Positions 11,400 through 24,547 are shown, counted from the first letter of the stretch. The stretch is 64,000 nucleotides of DNA from Hydractinia symbiolongicarpus (GCF_029227915.1 NC_079880.1:12303501-12367500); one strand, 5' to 3'. A program made the numbers and translations. The notes: generated from the sequence alone by a model not told the origin.

Positions 11400-12335
11400 A
11401 ATCAAAAGCAAAGTTAGCTTAAATAACTAGCTAGCTAGGTATACAATATGTTTTTAATGTCTCGCAAATGTTGGCTAAATATGTTTTTATAAAAAAAACC
11501 CAGGTCAAGAAACTAAGCATCTGGCTTAACGACCTTCAGTTCGTATATCTACGCTACAATCCCTTCCCTTCCTTCATCTAGCAACTTACCCAGGTAAACT
11601 ATGACCAAGGATTTCTGGTTCATCTTTCCTGACCTGTGTTTGCAAAATAATTATAGGTACTAAAAACAACCATTCAAGAAACTTCTGATTAAGAAAGGGC
11701 TTAGCAATCTAATGCCTGACTAAAGGGTTTTAAGATTACTCTACTTGATTATCACTTAAATGTGTTACATATTGTATAACTAGCAACATTTTTCCTTGAT
11801 TCGTACGTTAGCAGGATCTTTAACAAAATGTGGATAATTTTATTTCAGCTATAAATCTTTTTTGTGGTGTTTTCAGACCTAAACTTTGTTTCGAAACGTG
11901 ACTTTTTTCTAACTAGTTTGCGTGTGACATGTGTAGCTACATTTTGTGATGTCTCTTCTAACTAGCTATATATCAGACCAACAAATTTTAAATTTCATGT
12001 TAAGTAGTCAAATCAGTTAGCAGGTAAAAAATTATCTATGTCGGATGTACACCCATTGCATTACATAACTCCCCAGCCTGTACCAGGGATTTAATTGCCG
12101 ACGCCCTCGATGTCAAAACGGCAAGAACGTCTGGAAACGGCATCTTGTGTATAAATACATAAAAGGGGACTAAGCGTGGGCTTTTAATTGTTTTGTTTTT
12201 GAAAATTTCCTGTTAAACGTAAGCCCGTATGTTAAATCCCAAAAGGACTATTTTTTGTAACTTCTTATTTTATAAGGGTTGATGACATTTTGTAAAAACA
12301 TTTTTGCAGGAGACTTTGGTATAATTCTCCATTAA
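11400..12335. other. No gene recognised
   Basis: AT-rich sequence beyond the left limit of the inverted duplication. Short ORFs only; no domain-like peptide. Confidence 0.3.
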
Positions 12336-13035
12336 TATTGTGTCGTGTTACAAACTGTTGTTTTTAAAATGTTGTGCAAGCTGTTATGGAAATGGACCAC
12401 ATGCAGTATATTGAAAAAACAACAACATATTCTTGTAGAAATACACTTCATTGTAAGTTGTTTGTAAGCTGATGTTTTTATATTTTGTGTATATAATCTT
12501 TGTTGGAGAGAACTGCATGTCATATTAGTTTTGGTGGGAAGTTCGAAATGTTTTATCTGAAATATGAAAGTAAAACGACTTGCAATTCAAAATTAACAAA
12601 AATCAGTTCTTTCAACATAATTGTTACAGCTAATGTCAAAAATCAGATCAACGTAAATCATTTCATTCAGCATCTTGTTTATTGTCTTTACACTTAAATA
12701 TTACACAAAATGTGAAAAGTTAGGGTTTGGAACACATTAAATTTCTATGTAGAAAATAAATGATTTCTGTACTTTATTGTCACAATGTTTTATGGAACGA
12801 AAATAATCCGGTTGACAAAGTTCGATGGATTTTTTGGAGATGCACTGCTGATTTCAAAAAAACGTTTTAAACCGCTTACATTTTTTCCACTGCTCTTCTG
12901 CCTAAGAATACATAAAACTAAACTGCTTAAAATACAAAGTACAGAGAGTAGAAAATGTTGGAGTAAAATCAAGAAAAACCTCCAGCAACCAGCCCTTTCT
13001 TCATTGCAAATTAACAAATAATATTGCTCGTTAAA

Positions 13036-13235
13036 AACTAGTATTGCTTCTAGCTGGAATCCTTGTACAGCATCTAGCTAGTAACCCTGCATAGCTACTA
13101 ACTACTAAATATGTATAGCTTCTGGCTAGGATGTATATGTATAGGTTGCAGCTAGCATCTATGTTTAGATTGTAGCTAGCATCTATCTATAGCTTCTCGC
13201 AAGCTTCTATGTATAGGTTCTAGCTAGCATCTAAG
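13036..13235. repeat. Imperfect ~25-bp tandem repeat
   Basis: Eight or so degenerate units of the type TAGCTTCTAGCTAGCATCTATG lie just downstream of the stop codon of gene A, in the 3' flank. Units differ by point changes. Confidence 0.7.
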
Positions 13236-13672
13236 TAAATAACCAACCCAGTTTTTTGTCCAGAACAACTGTTTTTTCCCACAAAACATTACAAGCAATT
13301 ATACCATATCAGATATATTATTTATGTTTATTTGTGCTACAAAAAAAAATCAGAAATATATATCCTTAAAAAGTCTTTTTTTATTAAATTCCATCAAATA
13401 TCTGAAGATTTAACCACCTCAATGACCGAAACCATGTTTGTGAGACTTGGTAGTAAATAGTATAACATAAAAGAATGCAGTAAGGGGGTAAAAATAAGCT
13501 TAAACCATTTTGTTTTCTGGGACAAAATTTCGGAATAATCAAAAGACTTCAAAACATTTCAAAAGGAAGAGAAAAACTGAAAATATATTAAAAGTTACAG
13601 GTCTGTTTCATTAATATAATCCAACGATAACTGTATATCTTTAACTTAAAAAAGGAGCCAATTCTTTACTCT

Positions 13673-16600
13673 TCACACGTTCCATTTGTAGACAAAAAGG
13701 CTACCAAGTTTTATGTGAAACGGGTCCAATTTGCAGCCAGTGGATCGGCCATATTTGTTGTATTTTACGACACGATCTGGACCGTAAAAACAAGTCTTGC
13801 CTCGAATGGCAAAATGCTAAAAATGATAAAAAAAAGGTTTCTCTGAAAAACTTTTTCACATTTAACAATTAATTCATTAACTTAACTGTGGCATTTAAGA
13901 CCGGTTGGTTAATGTACAAGACAAAATATTAAAGTCACTCTACTTAAACACACTATCCCATAGACGTAAGCACAAAATAGTACGATTTTTGACCCTAGCG
14001 TGAACAACATCTAGTATTAAATTTTTTTAAAATGGTCAGGGATAACCTTAAGGTGGATCAATTTATTCGTCGTGATCGGCAAAATAAAAACAATCCTTTT
14101 GTTGCGAATGGACCATACTAGCGCTTATCATCAACTTTGCCTTTATTCAAAATTCTAAATGTCGTTTTCATATTGTAATTCGAAATCTGATTGGTTGATA
14201 AATTTTTGGTCGTCGTGGTAGTTGAACTTATTCTAAGTAATGTGAGTAATGCTTGCGAATATGAGAATTAGAATTAAAAAAACTGAAAGTATCGAGAATA
14301 CTGAAAACACATAAAATAAACACTGCGTTTGTGAATACGCGTGGTAGTTTTTGTGTGGCTATGGTAAACGCAGTGTAAACTCAACTGTAGCTTCTTAACA
14401 TATATCTATTTAATATGGATTTTTTACCATTCATATATTATGCACTAGGTATTTCTAACATTGTACCGTAGAAGTTACTAATGAAATGGAATCTAGGATC
14501 ATGATAATTTTTTTTTGTCACTCTTTCAAAAATGCGGATTGAAGATGAAGTTACAAATTTATACAACTCCAGTTAAAACAACAGCTTTTAAAAAATGTAT
14601 TAGAAAATGTTTTAGAAAATGTTTTAGACCACCACTAATTCAATTTAAACAAGGGTCGTCAAAATTACCTTACATTATTGCTTCATTGCTTCAAACGTTA
14701 CACACAAAAATATCAATTTGAAGTCATAATGTGTCTTACTCTGGCCAGCATTGTTACCCAAATATATAGAAATAGATCATTTAACTTACTGTGTTGATGT
14801 ACATCAAATCTTTAAGGTAGTTATAACATTTGTATGCCATCAAAGTTTCACGTTTTATTTCTCCAATATCGCGATAGCGATCTAATGATACTGTTTTTCG
14901 AAAAGGAAATGTATCTGTTGGCCCGTCTTTTTTATCTTTATAGCATCCAACTCGAAACACTAAAGAAAAAAAATATAAATTTCTAGTGATTTGTCTATTA
15001 ATAACTTATATCAGTATATGGCAAATTTGCTGTCGATTTGCGTTTAGTTCTTAAATAATAAATATTAAAAAGTTTTTTCAAAATTAACGAGTTTTTGGCG
15101 ACTGATTTATTTAATTGAACTTATGAACAAAAAAACTTCTGGAATTAAAGGCAGCCTAAAAATATGTGGGATTCAGAACAAGATTCGTATAAAAACATAA
15201 AACATAATTTGCAAGAATAAAGGTAAATACTTCTCGGAAAAAAGTCACACAAGCTTAGTTAGTGTGAGCAAAGAAAGATCTGTTACGTATTATATCTCTT
15301 ACCGTTTGGAAGGACTTGATCTTCTTTCAAGTTATCGTATTCTTGGTATTCCATATATGGAATTTTTGTGTTAAGGTAACCTAAAAAAGGACTTTAAAGT
15401 ATAGTTTAGAGCCTTAAACGTGGAAGAAATCTTTATTAGAGTTTATATCATAAAGCCGAACTAAAAAAAGATTTGTAAAACTATAAGTTTGTTTTTCTAA
15501 TTTTTTTGTTATGTTGAAAGCCAGGAAGCGACACAACCTACAATCTCAGTTTAATTTTCTTAAAATTGATGAATAACACATCAGATTGATCGGCAAAACG
15601 ACAGGTCGAATGACTATAATATAATATAAACTGGTCAATAAAGCCCGTGGAAAGATCCACTGGGGAAGGATAAAAATAGAAGACCCCAAATTAGTCCTAA
15701 GTGGTCCCTAGTTACCCACGCGGTGAAAAATCAATGAAGTAACCACCTTGTTTCCAATTTATTTGGCCTAAAAGTTTTGAGTGCACTGTAATGTCTTAAC
15801 TAATTTGATATTGAGGTTAAAGTAGTGTTATTGACGTCGCGCCGTATCGTCAGAAAACTTAACATTTGGGACATAATTTTTTCGGCAATATCAAAGAAAA
15901 ATGAACACATCCACTTTGCCTGTCACAGACAGACGGACAGACTTAGCGTATCATTATAGAGATTGCAACAAAAAATGCCTTCATGATGCATTCCGTGTGA
16001 ACCATCCGGTGAATTTTTTACAGCTTGGATGAGTTGATTAGATGGGATGTGTCAGTTAATACATCAATCACCCGAGGCTGTACCCTTTTGTTGAAATGAA
16101 TATGTCGGTAGTATTTTTAAATTAAAGAAAAACACAGATTTAAATTAGCAGACGATTGGCAATTAAAATACGAAAGAATAATTCTAATTATATGTAAATT
16201 ACATGTAAATTTGTTTACATGATTTAGTCTGCTATTTCTGTAAAAAATAGGCAAATTTATTAAAATTAGAATGAGTCACGTGACGTTTTAAATTTTCCCA
16301 TGTGATATACATAAATTTAAATGATCCACCAACCCAATCCGCATCGATCCAAACTGCCTTCTCAAATCAGGCACTTACGCCAATGGAGGTTATACTTAGT
16401 GTGATCAACTTTAATAATACAACAAAACTTATCCGAATAGACTCCTCACACTCAATGTATGTTTGTTAGTTGTACATCTTTGTCGAGGCATTTGTTGTTG
16501 CATTTACAAAAGGATAAATGACGACATATTCGACGGTTTAGTTGTTGAGTTACGCTAAAGTTAAAAAGACTTTTGAAATTAAAATTCTTACTTGCTCCTT

Positions 16601-19600
16601 CACTGCACTTGTTCCACAAAAAATTGATGCCACTAATAGCAAAATCAGGGATATTTTTACCACGCCCATATGATTTTCCATTAAATGTGAGCTGTATAAA
16701 AAATTGAACATGTAATATAATCAATGTTGCGAACGCGAAAGGAAAACTAAAGACCTAAGTAGTCTCCATAGTGAATAAACATTCTTTTTGTCGTAGATAT
16801 CTAGATTTGAAACTATAACTATTAACGGAAAAAATAATAATTAAAGCAGTATATTAAATCCCTTAACCCTATTCTGTCCGGGTTTTTTCGAACATACTAT
16901 GACCAGGGGGGGGGGGGGGGGGGTCGGGTGGGAATCCGCTCCTCACAATAACTTTTCATAGGGTTGTTCAAATTGAATCAAACTTGGTACACTTGTAGTA
17001 CGTCATAAAATGAACAAAATGGCAGCATTAAATTTTTGCTTGCGTCAGCACGTTTTTTGTGACGTTATCAGAAGCTTGAAATTTGTTAAAAAGGACACTA
17101 TCTGCTTAAAATTTAATTACTTTTGTTCCATATCAAACTTTTTCATTCTGTCTGAAGTTTCTGAAAGTTATATGACCGAATAGGGTTAACTCGATATGTT
17201 TAATGCACAAAAATTTTTAATTTTGTTTGATTTAACTCGCGGTCTAAGGGAGACTTAACAATAATTCAGTTGTAATAAATACTTTTGAAACTTATAATAT
17301 ATATTTTTTATCTTTATATTGAGAATAGCTAACTTTGCATGCCTTTGAAGTTTTCGGGCGGTTTAATTGTAGAAGTTCTGTTTTTGTGGCTTGAAAACGT
17401 CGACAGGAAATGGCGTCGTGTGTTTAAGCCGATACTCCTCTACTTTTTTTCAATGGAAAACTTTAAAAATCTGTTTGTCTACAATTGAAAAAATGACGTC
17501 TGTTGGAGGTGACCCCTCTGTAACACGCTATATAATTTTTACCAAGCTATCCTTTGTGCCTGGCTTTAAAAAATACTTTGCAATAACATTAATGATAATT
17601 TAACGAACTTTTTCCAGGCATATGTAATAATAGCTACATAAAATCATAAATTATTATTTTAGTTTTTAACAAGACTACTCCAAAGGTCAAGGTGAAGGAA
17701 ATTATACACACCTTAAAACTACATAGACGTGTAGACAACATGTTTATAAATAATTACTTTTGTATTATGAATTTGCTATTTTTTTCCCGAAAAGGTTTCG
17801 TTTAGTATATTTTTTTGGCAGTAAAATAAGCTACGATCTGTAAAATATACTTATTATCGGTAAGTCGAAAGTTTGTTTTGGAGACGAGAGAACAGAAACA
17901 ACACGAGGAGCGGTATTTGTTAAAAAGAGTTGTTCCTAGCCTTAAGAAGGTAATTAATACCTCTAAAAAGATTTTAAAGTCATTGTTGTTGATTAGACTT
18001 TCTTTATGTACAACAAAACTATGGAATTTTAAAGGATACAGCTAGCTAGCTAGTTTAAAAAGGTTATAGTTTATTTCATTAAAATTTTTTTTGATTCTCA
18101 ATTAGATATAAGATGTTGTTTTTGTCCTCAGTAATCATAAACATCTCTACCGCCATTAGGTCGACATTTGTGTAAGTCACTGTTGACGAAAACCAACAGC
18201 CGCTTCGTAGCCCTTTTAAAAATCAGATTTGTGAAGATGAATATGACTGAGATGAAATGATAGGAGAAAAGCATTTTGGCAAGGCTAGCATCCAATCATA
18301 TAATGTTTTTTATACATGTGGCAAAAATATAAATTAAAGTTTCATACCAGTACCTTACGGAAAATAAAGTTTAAAAAGCAGACCTACGAAGCAGAAAACC
18401 GTCCCTTATGATCTAAAATGACATTTGTCAGCCTAGCTGACACACAATATGAACTATTTTTTTATTTTTTGCTAAGAAGTGACTGCACTTCCTACTTATT
18501 ATTCAATTCTACAGTGCGGCGTAATTTCAAAATAAACAGCTTTTCAAGAAACAACCGTATCACCGTTTAATTTAATTACTCTCTTGTTTGCATATAGTCA
18601 TTAAAATTGTCATTTGAGAGGCAGTGCTTTCCACAGCCAAAAATGTTTAATTTCCCTCTATTCTTAGAGAGATTTATACCACGTTGAAAAAGACTTATAA
18701 AGACTTTTATACTTCAATTATTCGTTGGAGAAAGAAAGACAGAAGAAGAAACAACGCTTTAGATTCTATTGAAACACTGCACGAGGTTCTGGCAGTTGTC
18801 TGTCCAGAAACTTAATTTTAAACTTTAGCGGTTTTGTAAATAGATTTTTCGTAAATTGAAATACGCAATTATGACTGGCTTTGAGTAAAAATTACAGTAT
18901 TCTCTGGTTGGTTGATTTCCAAATTTCGAAATAAAAAAATGATAATATAAAGACAATTAATTATTATTCAATTTTCTCAAATCAGTCATTTAAAAACATG
19001 AAATTTTGTTTTTGTTACTTTTTCCTAAACGATTTTATATTTGTTGAGGGAGTTTAATTTTTCACAGATATAACACATGCAAACTGCAACAAAATGTCAC
19101 CCGACTGTGAGCATGTCCCTATTAAAACAAATATATTTAAGTTTTTGGAATATAATTAATATTCTTGTATATATTTCTGTTGAAATACACAAATACTCTC
19201 AAAACCTACTTTACATTTGGAACTCTACTTTTATGTTTATTTGTAAGTAGATATATCTAGTGAATTTTCATCGTGATATCGTACAAATACATTATTACCA
19301 AAGACAGCACATGCTATACAATTTTGTAAAGAAATAAAAAAAGTTAACAACTCGTTCTGAAACAACTTTCTGGAATCTTCTTTGGCTGGCCCCTTTTTTA
19401 CCAGTACTTTTTATATCAACAGTCAAGTTGATATAAAAAGTACTGGTAGCTTGTAGAAAAAGCCTTTTGTTAAACTTTTTGTATGCAGTGCATACCAACA
19501 CATATTCAGTATGTTTTCCATACAAATTTAACTCCACGGCGAGGCTTTAGAGCAATATTTTCATAATAATTTCTTAGAAGAAAGTCTCCATTATAGGAGA

Positions 19601-20789
19601 ATTTGGTATTTAATATCTTTTCGAGAAAAAGACTCGGTCGAGCACCTCGTGCACTGATTCTTTTAAAATTATGAACAATAGAAAATTCAATACATTTTAA
19701 GCATACAGAAATAGTTGCTTCTCCTTCCGTATTCTTTCCTCTAAGATTTTTCAAAATAAACAAATTTTATTATGGATCAAATAACACGATCAGATATATT
19801 ATCTTGCGATAACTTTGCAAGGAATAACAAGGGACATCATTAAACACGACTATAGCGAGAAGCTCCAAAATATTTCCCATAACTACTACAGCTTTTAGAT
19901 TTTCGTAATTTCGCAACAAAAGAAAAAGTTTCTTGTGACTGATGATCGAGGCCTTATTATCCAAAAAAAAATATTAATACCAAAAGCGTGTTCAATTTAT
20001 AACACATTACTGAAATATAGTTGACTTAAAAATATTTAATTGTATGTTTACCACGTATATAAAAGCATTGTCCGCAACACTTTTGCAATAAGTAAAGAGT
20101 TTTGAACTCATTATGCATATATAATGTAAATATCGAAAAGCATCTGCTATATTTTTTACCCTTACTTAAAAAAAGAAGCAAAATAGACTGACCTGAAACT
20201 TCTCGTTGCTACTAACATCAACTCGAGTGTATGCCCACCTTTTTTTCGTGTTACCAAGAACATTCCATAGCGTTTTTAATTCTTTTTTTCCAGGCACTGA
20301 TTGATATAGAGAAACAACATCTTTCTTATTTTCTAGATTGCTCCAATAATAAAATTTCAAGCAAGCATGTTTTACTGGTTTAAGCATTGGTGAACGGAAA
20401 TTTGTAGCTGTGAATTCATCTTTCGTTTCATTTTTCCATTTAACACCTTCAATATGTAAATAGTTACATGGGCCGTAGTAATCACAGGAATCACATTTGT
20501 CATCAAAAGCAGGTCCTCTGCCCAACCTCTTAGTTTCAATTGTAGCAATTTTCCATTTCATACCAACGTAATCATCAGCCTCAACAACAAACCATGGGCA
20601 TCCATTTTCTGCCCATGACTCAAAGTTACATTCATTTATGCCTAAAAAATAAAGGATGTTGGTGTGTACTTTCTGAAGATGCTAATTTTTTTTCATTTAT
20701 ATGATTTGTAAATATTAGTTACCTATGTATCCTTTACTTGAGAATACTGCACCACCAAAGTACAGTATAAAAACAGCAATTACCAACAT
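13673..20789 (-). CDS. Gene A: secreted MAM + WSC-like domain protein, 335 aa, six exons
   Basis: Spliced model, reverse strand: 20789-20723, 20641-20193, 16691-16592, 15380-15303, 14959-14790, 13816-13673. All junctions are GT-AG and sizes sum to 1008 nt with a single TGA. Residues 1-17 are a signal peptide (MLVIAVFILYFGGAVFS). Residues 27-201 form a MAM domain: CNFESW...CPWFVVE opening, YLHIEG, NFRSPML, CLKFYYW, and the closing YGRGKNIPDFAISGINF...C. Residues about 232-335 are a cysteine-rich WSC-like module: VFRVGCYKD, CYNYLKD, FAIRGKTCFYGP, YNKYGRSTGC, ending FVYKWNV. MAM domains mediate adhesion or oligomerisation and WSC-like modules often bind carbohydrate, so an extracellular-matrix or lectin-like role is an inference. 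No transmembrane segment follows. Gene B, head-to-head to the right, is its paralogue with identical intron phases. Confidence 0.85.
15825..15970 (-). repeat. Dispersed repeat with GTCT microsatellite core, copy (minus)
   Basis: Reverse complement reads TCTCTATAATGATACGC, then TCTGTCCGTCTGTCTGT, then CAGGCAAAGTGGATG, CTTTGATATTGCC and GGCGCGACGTCAATAAC. The same order occurs at 36905-37080 and 39600-39760 (without the microsatellite) and at 49145-49232. A piece of the upstream part (TTTCCACGGGCTTTAT on the minus strand) lies at 15630-15665. The layout recalls Helentron-type non-autonomous elements with tetranucleotide cores; that assignment is a guess. Confidence 0.6.
16867..17185. mobile_element. 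piggyBac-like MITE with TTAA target duplication
   Basis: A 319-bp element in intron 2 of gene A. It is bounded by CCCTATTCTGTC on the left and GACCGAATAGGG on the right (12-bp terminal inverted repeats, one mismatch), and each end directly abuts TTAA (16863-16866 and 17186-17189). TTAA duplications and CCC-starting termini are diagnostic of the piggyBac superfamily. It contains a run of G at about 16908-16922 and no ORF. Confidence 0.8.
19400..19447. repeat. Perfect 21-bp inverted repeat, 6-nt loop
   Basis: ACCAGTACTTTTTATATCAA(C) at 19400-19420 is the exact complement of 19427-19447, with loop AGTCAA. It lies in intron 2 of gene A. It could be a hairpin-forming transposon footprint; no function is implied. 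Confidence 0.8.
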
Positions 20790-20982
20790 GTCGACAGCGT
20801 CGTTCCTTAATCTGCGATCAACTTTTGTGTTTCTTGCCTTGTATCTTGGCCACAATATGTAACTTACTACCATTTATCTCCAATGGGAAATTTTTCATGC
20901 GAATTATTTGTTGACATGTATTGTTTTTTGTGCAATGAAGTGTAAGGAGATCGGTGTGGTATGTTCTTACCTAACAAACGAT

Positions 20983-21007
20983 GCCAAACCTGCCATTGGT
21001 TATATAA
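20983..21007 (-). promoter_or_regulatory. Putative core promoter of gene A (TATATAA + CCAAT)
   Basis: On the minus strand the block begins TTATATAACCAATGGC and continues AGGTTTGGC. It is identical over 25 bp to the block upstream of gene B (24342-24366) and sits about 195-220 bp before the start codon, against about 180-205 bp for gene B. Conservation in flanking sequence that is otherwise diverged suggests a functional promoter; the transcription start is not known and a 5' UTR of this length is inferred. Confidence 0.5.
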
Positions 21008-21739
21008 GCAAGTGGTTTTAACGTCGTGATAAATTATCATAGTGGGTTATGATAACATCAAACGCAACCCATTCTTTATTATTAAATGTGGCAAGGAGTT
21101 GTCCGATATAACACGTACGCTAATTGGGTTTGTGTAGCTTAAATGAGTATTAACCACTCTAGCACTCCCCACCTAAACCACGCCCTCTCCTAGAAGTAAT
21201 GGACAGTGTATATCCTTCGATATTTTCACATCTATCCATCTATATACGTTACAGTATAGCCGTTGAGATAAATTCACTAATAGAACTCCTTTTACTCATA
21301 GTTGCATATTTAAAGTGCAGAAGTATTTGTTTGCTTTAGAGAGCATACGACAAAGTGTAATTACGCTTTATTGCGCACCAAACGACGCACGTTAACGAAT
21401 AATCTCTAAAAAATGTTTTTATAGTATTTTCTCACACTATCGTTTATTAGTAACTTGTGTTTTATTGCTATTTTGATCTTCATCTTTATCTTGTTTAATT
21501 ATTTTGTGCGTATTGACTGGTAGTCATCATAATAAGGGGAAAGATATTTTATTGCTTTTTAATTTAGTCACCCGTTTGTACAATGAGCCCTGCCGGCCAA
21601 AAATTACAAAAATAAATAAGAGAAAAAGCACCCGTTTTGGAAGAGAAATGTTTTTTCAATAAAATAATTAATAAAATGCAATGGGTTTTTTCGCAATTTT
21701 TTCCGGATGGTTGTTTATATAGAAAAGTTTCATTCCACC

Positions 21740-22380
21740 TTGCTTGAATTTTGGTAAAAACAACTGAGATCTCGGCAAGGCGTGCTCATATGAACACGTC
21801 TATTTTTTATAAAGTTTTAAGAAATATGGCGAGATCTCGCCAAAGTAAAGCAGACATGGTCATGCTAACAGATGCACACAATGTTTACGAGGGAAATTAA
21901 AAAGCATGATAGATTTTTTCAAATTCTTTGTGACTTCACGCCTTTGGACACACTATTTTATGCGCTTGATATGCACGACATTGTGATACACGAAACAATG
22001 ACGGGCAAATGTCAATAGACTCTGAGAATCTGTATTTGCTCAATACGAAGTTACAGTCAATGCAATGAGACCTTTAAAACTAATTAGCTTGTTGTTATCA
22101 CTGGAAAACGCTAAATTTGTCAATGTTGCAAGTGCATTTAGAAGTTAGGATCTTAGGTTGTTTGTTAATCCATGTTCTTAATTATTTCAGACGTCAGCTT
22201 GACCATTTACTAGGAATTTTGCAGCCTTCTTGAACCCCGACATTGCAAGGATGTGTTGGTGACAGCAAGTAGCAGATTTTAAGCACTGGTTGACAAGCGC
22301 CTGTGTAAAACTGGCGAATTGGCAACCTCCCGGCTGCAGATAATTGCCCGTTTGACGCTTTTGTTCATATATGAAAAAAA
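21740..22380 (+). repeat. Dispersed ~1.1-kb repeat, copy 2 (3'-truncated)
   Basis: Matches copy 1 (7240 onward) and copy 3 (56350 onward) in order and orientation: GAGATCTCG, AACACGTCTATTTTTTATAA, GGCGAGATCTCGCC, TAAAACTAATTAGCTTG, GACGTCAGCTTGACC, CAGCCTTCTTGAACCCCGAC. It lacks the distal GATTTCCCGCC part. Confidence 0.7.
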
Positions 22381-22568
22381 ATCTTTGCAAAATTTATGTG
22401 CAAGATTGTAGCATTGATTAAGTTTTCTCCCTCTAAACTGAACTTAATATAGCATGCTGCTTGAAATAAATTAAGAAAAATCAGGGAAAGATGAAGTAAT
22501 CTGATTTATCAATAGAGTTCTATTGATATAATATTTTTCATTCCACTTACCTAAAAGAAATTTGATAC

Positions 22569-22708
22569 TAACCCTATAATAACTGTTTGTGAGGGAAATA
22601 CCGGAGAATATTGAACGACGTCAAAGTATTGCCCAAGCTTGTGAGGGCAATACGTGACAAAGGTCAATATTCGAGGGTATTGCCCGAAATAAACAGTTAT
22701 TATATGGA
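22569..22708. mobile_element. Short foldback/MITE copy 2
   Basis: A palindrome of about 140 bp with CCTATAATAACTGTTT on the left and AAACAGTTATTATATGG on the right, and complementary internal segments (ATATTGA, AGTATTGCCC/GGGCAATAC). The centre CCCAAGCTTGTGAGGGC is the counterpart of the centre of the element at 310-418. Confidence 0.65.
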
Positions 22709-24341
22709 TAAGTAAAATAGAGCCTTTTGCGTAAAAATGAATAAACGGTGCGCCATCACACAACCTTTCAATCCTGAAGTTGCGTTTCAAGCATTAGCCA
22801 GCTAAGGTGTAAGTCAATAACTTGTACAGGAATTATAATATGAAATAGCTTTAAACTAAATTTGACTACACTATAATAAATACAACGTTATGAGAACTAC
22901 ATCTTAAGACATTCTTTTTAAATTCAATGTAGACTTGCTTCATAAATAAAAACTTTACCGCCTTTGCCAGTTTTCCATGCAATCTCGCACTTGAATTGGC
23001 TCCGCGTAAAAGATTACCAATGTGTTCATTTTTTTCCGGAGACGAAGAAAGGCTAAACCAAACACATATTCCTGCGGGTTGTGTGAACGAATTTTAAGAA
23101 GATTTCGCAAGTGAATTTTTGTTTGTTCTAAATATGCATTCGGAATTTACTTCGTACAGATTATTTTATCTTTAACCATTCACATTTTTAATTTACACTT
23201 TTGTCTGAAGATGGATGTGCATATTTTGTGCTGAAATTGTTCTTATTATGTTTGTAACTGTAACTTTAACTTAACTTTTTTAAACATTATTTACAAGCGG
23301 AGCTCTTCGTTAACTCCAAATAGGCCTTAAAAACGCGCGATTTACTGCTAAATATTAGAATTTTAAGAGAAAACGGCGTAACACTATTTCTGATAAACTA
23401 TAGTATATGAAAAAACAAAAAGGTGTAGCTTATACTAGTTCCGTGCCTAGAAGTGTATATTTTCCGGGACCGTGATACTGGTACTGCAAGTAGGAAGACG
23501 CACGTTGTAAAAGGGAATGGCGAACCCGAGGGTTTTTCCACTCGCCACCGACACTAATAAAGTTTAATAAACTTTCTATTGTTATTTAGTTTATTTATAT
23601 TTCTACAGTGCTTAGCCTCGTTTTGACGTTCTGAAAAAATCCAAAAAAAATAATTTCCAAAATGACGTATTAACGTATGAAATGCCTAGAAAAATGTATT
23701 TAGAAATAAATCGGGAATAACACAAAAAACGGGTGAATAAACTCCAAAACAATGAAAAAGTCTCTTTATTGTGATAACTACGAGTCAATACACACAAAAT
23801 AATTGAACAAGAAAAAGTTGAAGATCAAAATAGCAATGAAACACAAAGTACTAATAAATGGTAGTGTGAGAAAATACTATAAAATATAAACATTTTTTGC
23901 AGATTATTCGTTAACATGTGTCGTTTTGTGCGCAATTAAGCGTAAATACACTTTACCGTATGCTCTCAAAGGCAAACAAATACTTCTGCACTTTGAATAT
24001 GCAACTATGAGTAAAACAAATTCTATTAGTAAATTTATTTTAAGGCCTATACTGTAACGTATTTAGATGAGTAGATGTTAAAGTATCGAGGGATATACGC
24101 TGTCCAATAAAATTTCTAACTGCAGTTAGCACTCTGGGCTTACTCATATAATGCCATGTCCCCTCCTTGAAATAATGGATATATGTACTCTAATTGGGTC
24201 TGTGTATTATAATATAGATGTTTGTTTATTTAAGACAAAGATGACCAAATTATCCCCGGTATTTTAGTAAAAAAGAATGGGTTACGTTAAATGTAATCAT
24301 GACCCAGCATAATAATTTTGCACGACGTTTAAGCCATTCGT

Positions 24342-24366
24342 TTATATAACCAATGGCAGGTTTGGC
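24342..24366 (+). promoter_or_regulatory. Putative core promoter of gene B (TATATAA + CCAAT)
   Basis: The 25-bp block starts TTATATAACCAATGGC and is identical to the minus-strand block at 20983-21007 upstream of gene A. The start codon lies about 180 bp downstream. Confidence 0.5.
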
Positions 24367-24547
24367 TTTTAAAAACATACGACACCGATCTTTTTACGCT
24401 TCATTGCGCAAAAAACGTCTATCAAAAATTATTTTACATGCAAAAATTTCGCATTGAAGATAAATGGTAGTAGGCTACATATCGTGGCTGAGATAAAAGG
24501 CAGCTAACACAAAAGTTGATCGGAGATAGAACAACGGCACTGTCGAC

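Larger units (their letters stand above)
12340..21545 (-). repeat. Left arm of large inverted duplication
   Basis: The sequence reappears in reverse complement, with insertions, at about 23.75-54.06 kb. Anchors: (i) the tail around 12340-12515 matches about 53920-54060 (AACAAAGATTATATACACAA block); (ii) all six exons of gene A match gene B; (iii) intron 2 around 17390-18060 matches 33.75-34.95 kb (GTAGAGG(A/G)GT(A/G)TCGGCTT and the AGCTAGCTAG run); (iv) upstream sequence to about 21540 matches 23750-24547 (TAACGAATAATCT, TTGCTATTTTGATCTTCA). Arm limits are by eye, good to perhaps 50 bp. Confidence 0.85.
21550..23740. other. Spacer between the arms of the inverted duplication
   Basis: About 2.2 kb with no mirror copy. 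It holds a copy of the dispersed repeat (21.74-22.38 kb), a foldback (22569-22708) and, near 23430-23590, a diverged copy of the sequence that also flanks the giant microsatellite on its right (GACGCACG...TTTTTCCAC...CCGACACTA). No gene recognised. Confidence 0.65.

Noticed and set aside
19506-19763. Minus-strand ORF in intron 2 of gene A
   Set aside because: The mirror region in gene B intron 2 (about 25.75-25.98 kb) has the frame destroyed by indels, so it is intron sequence and not a conserved exon.
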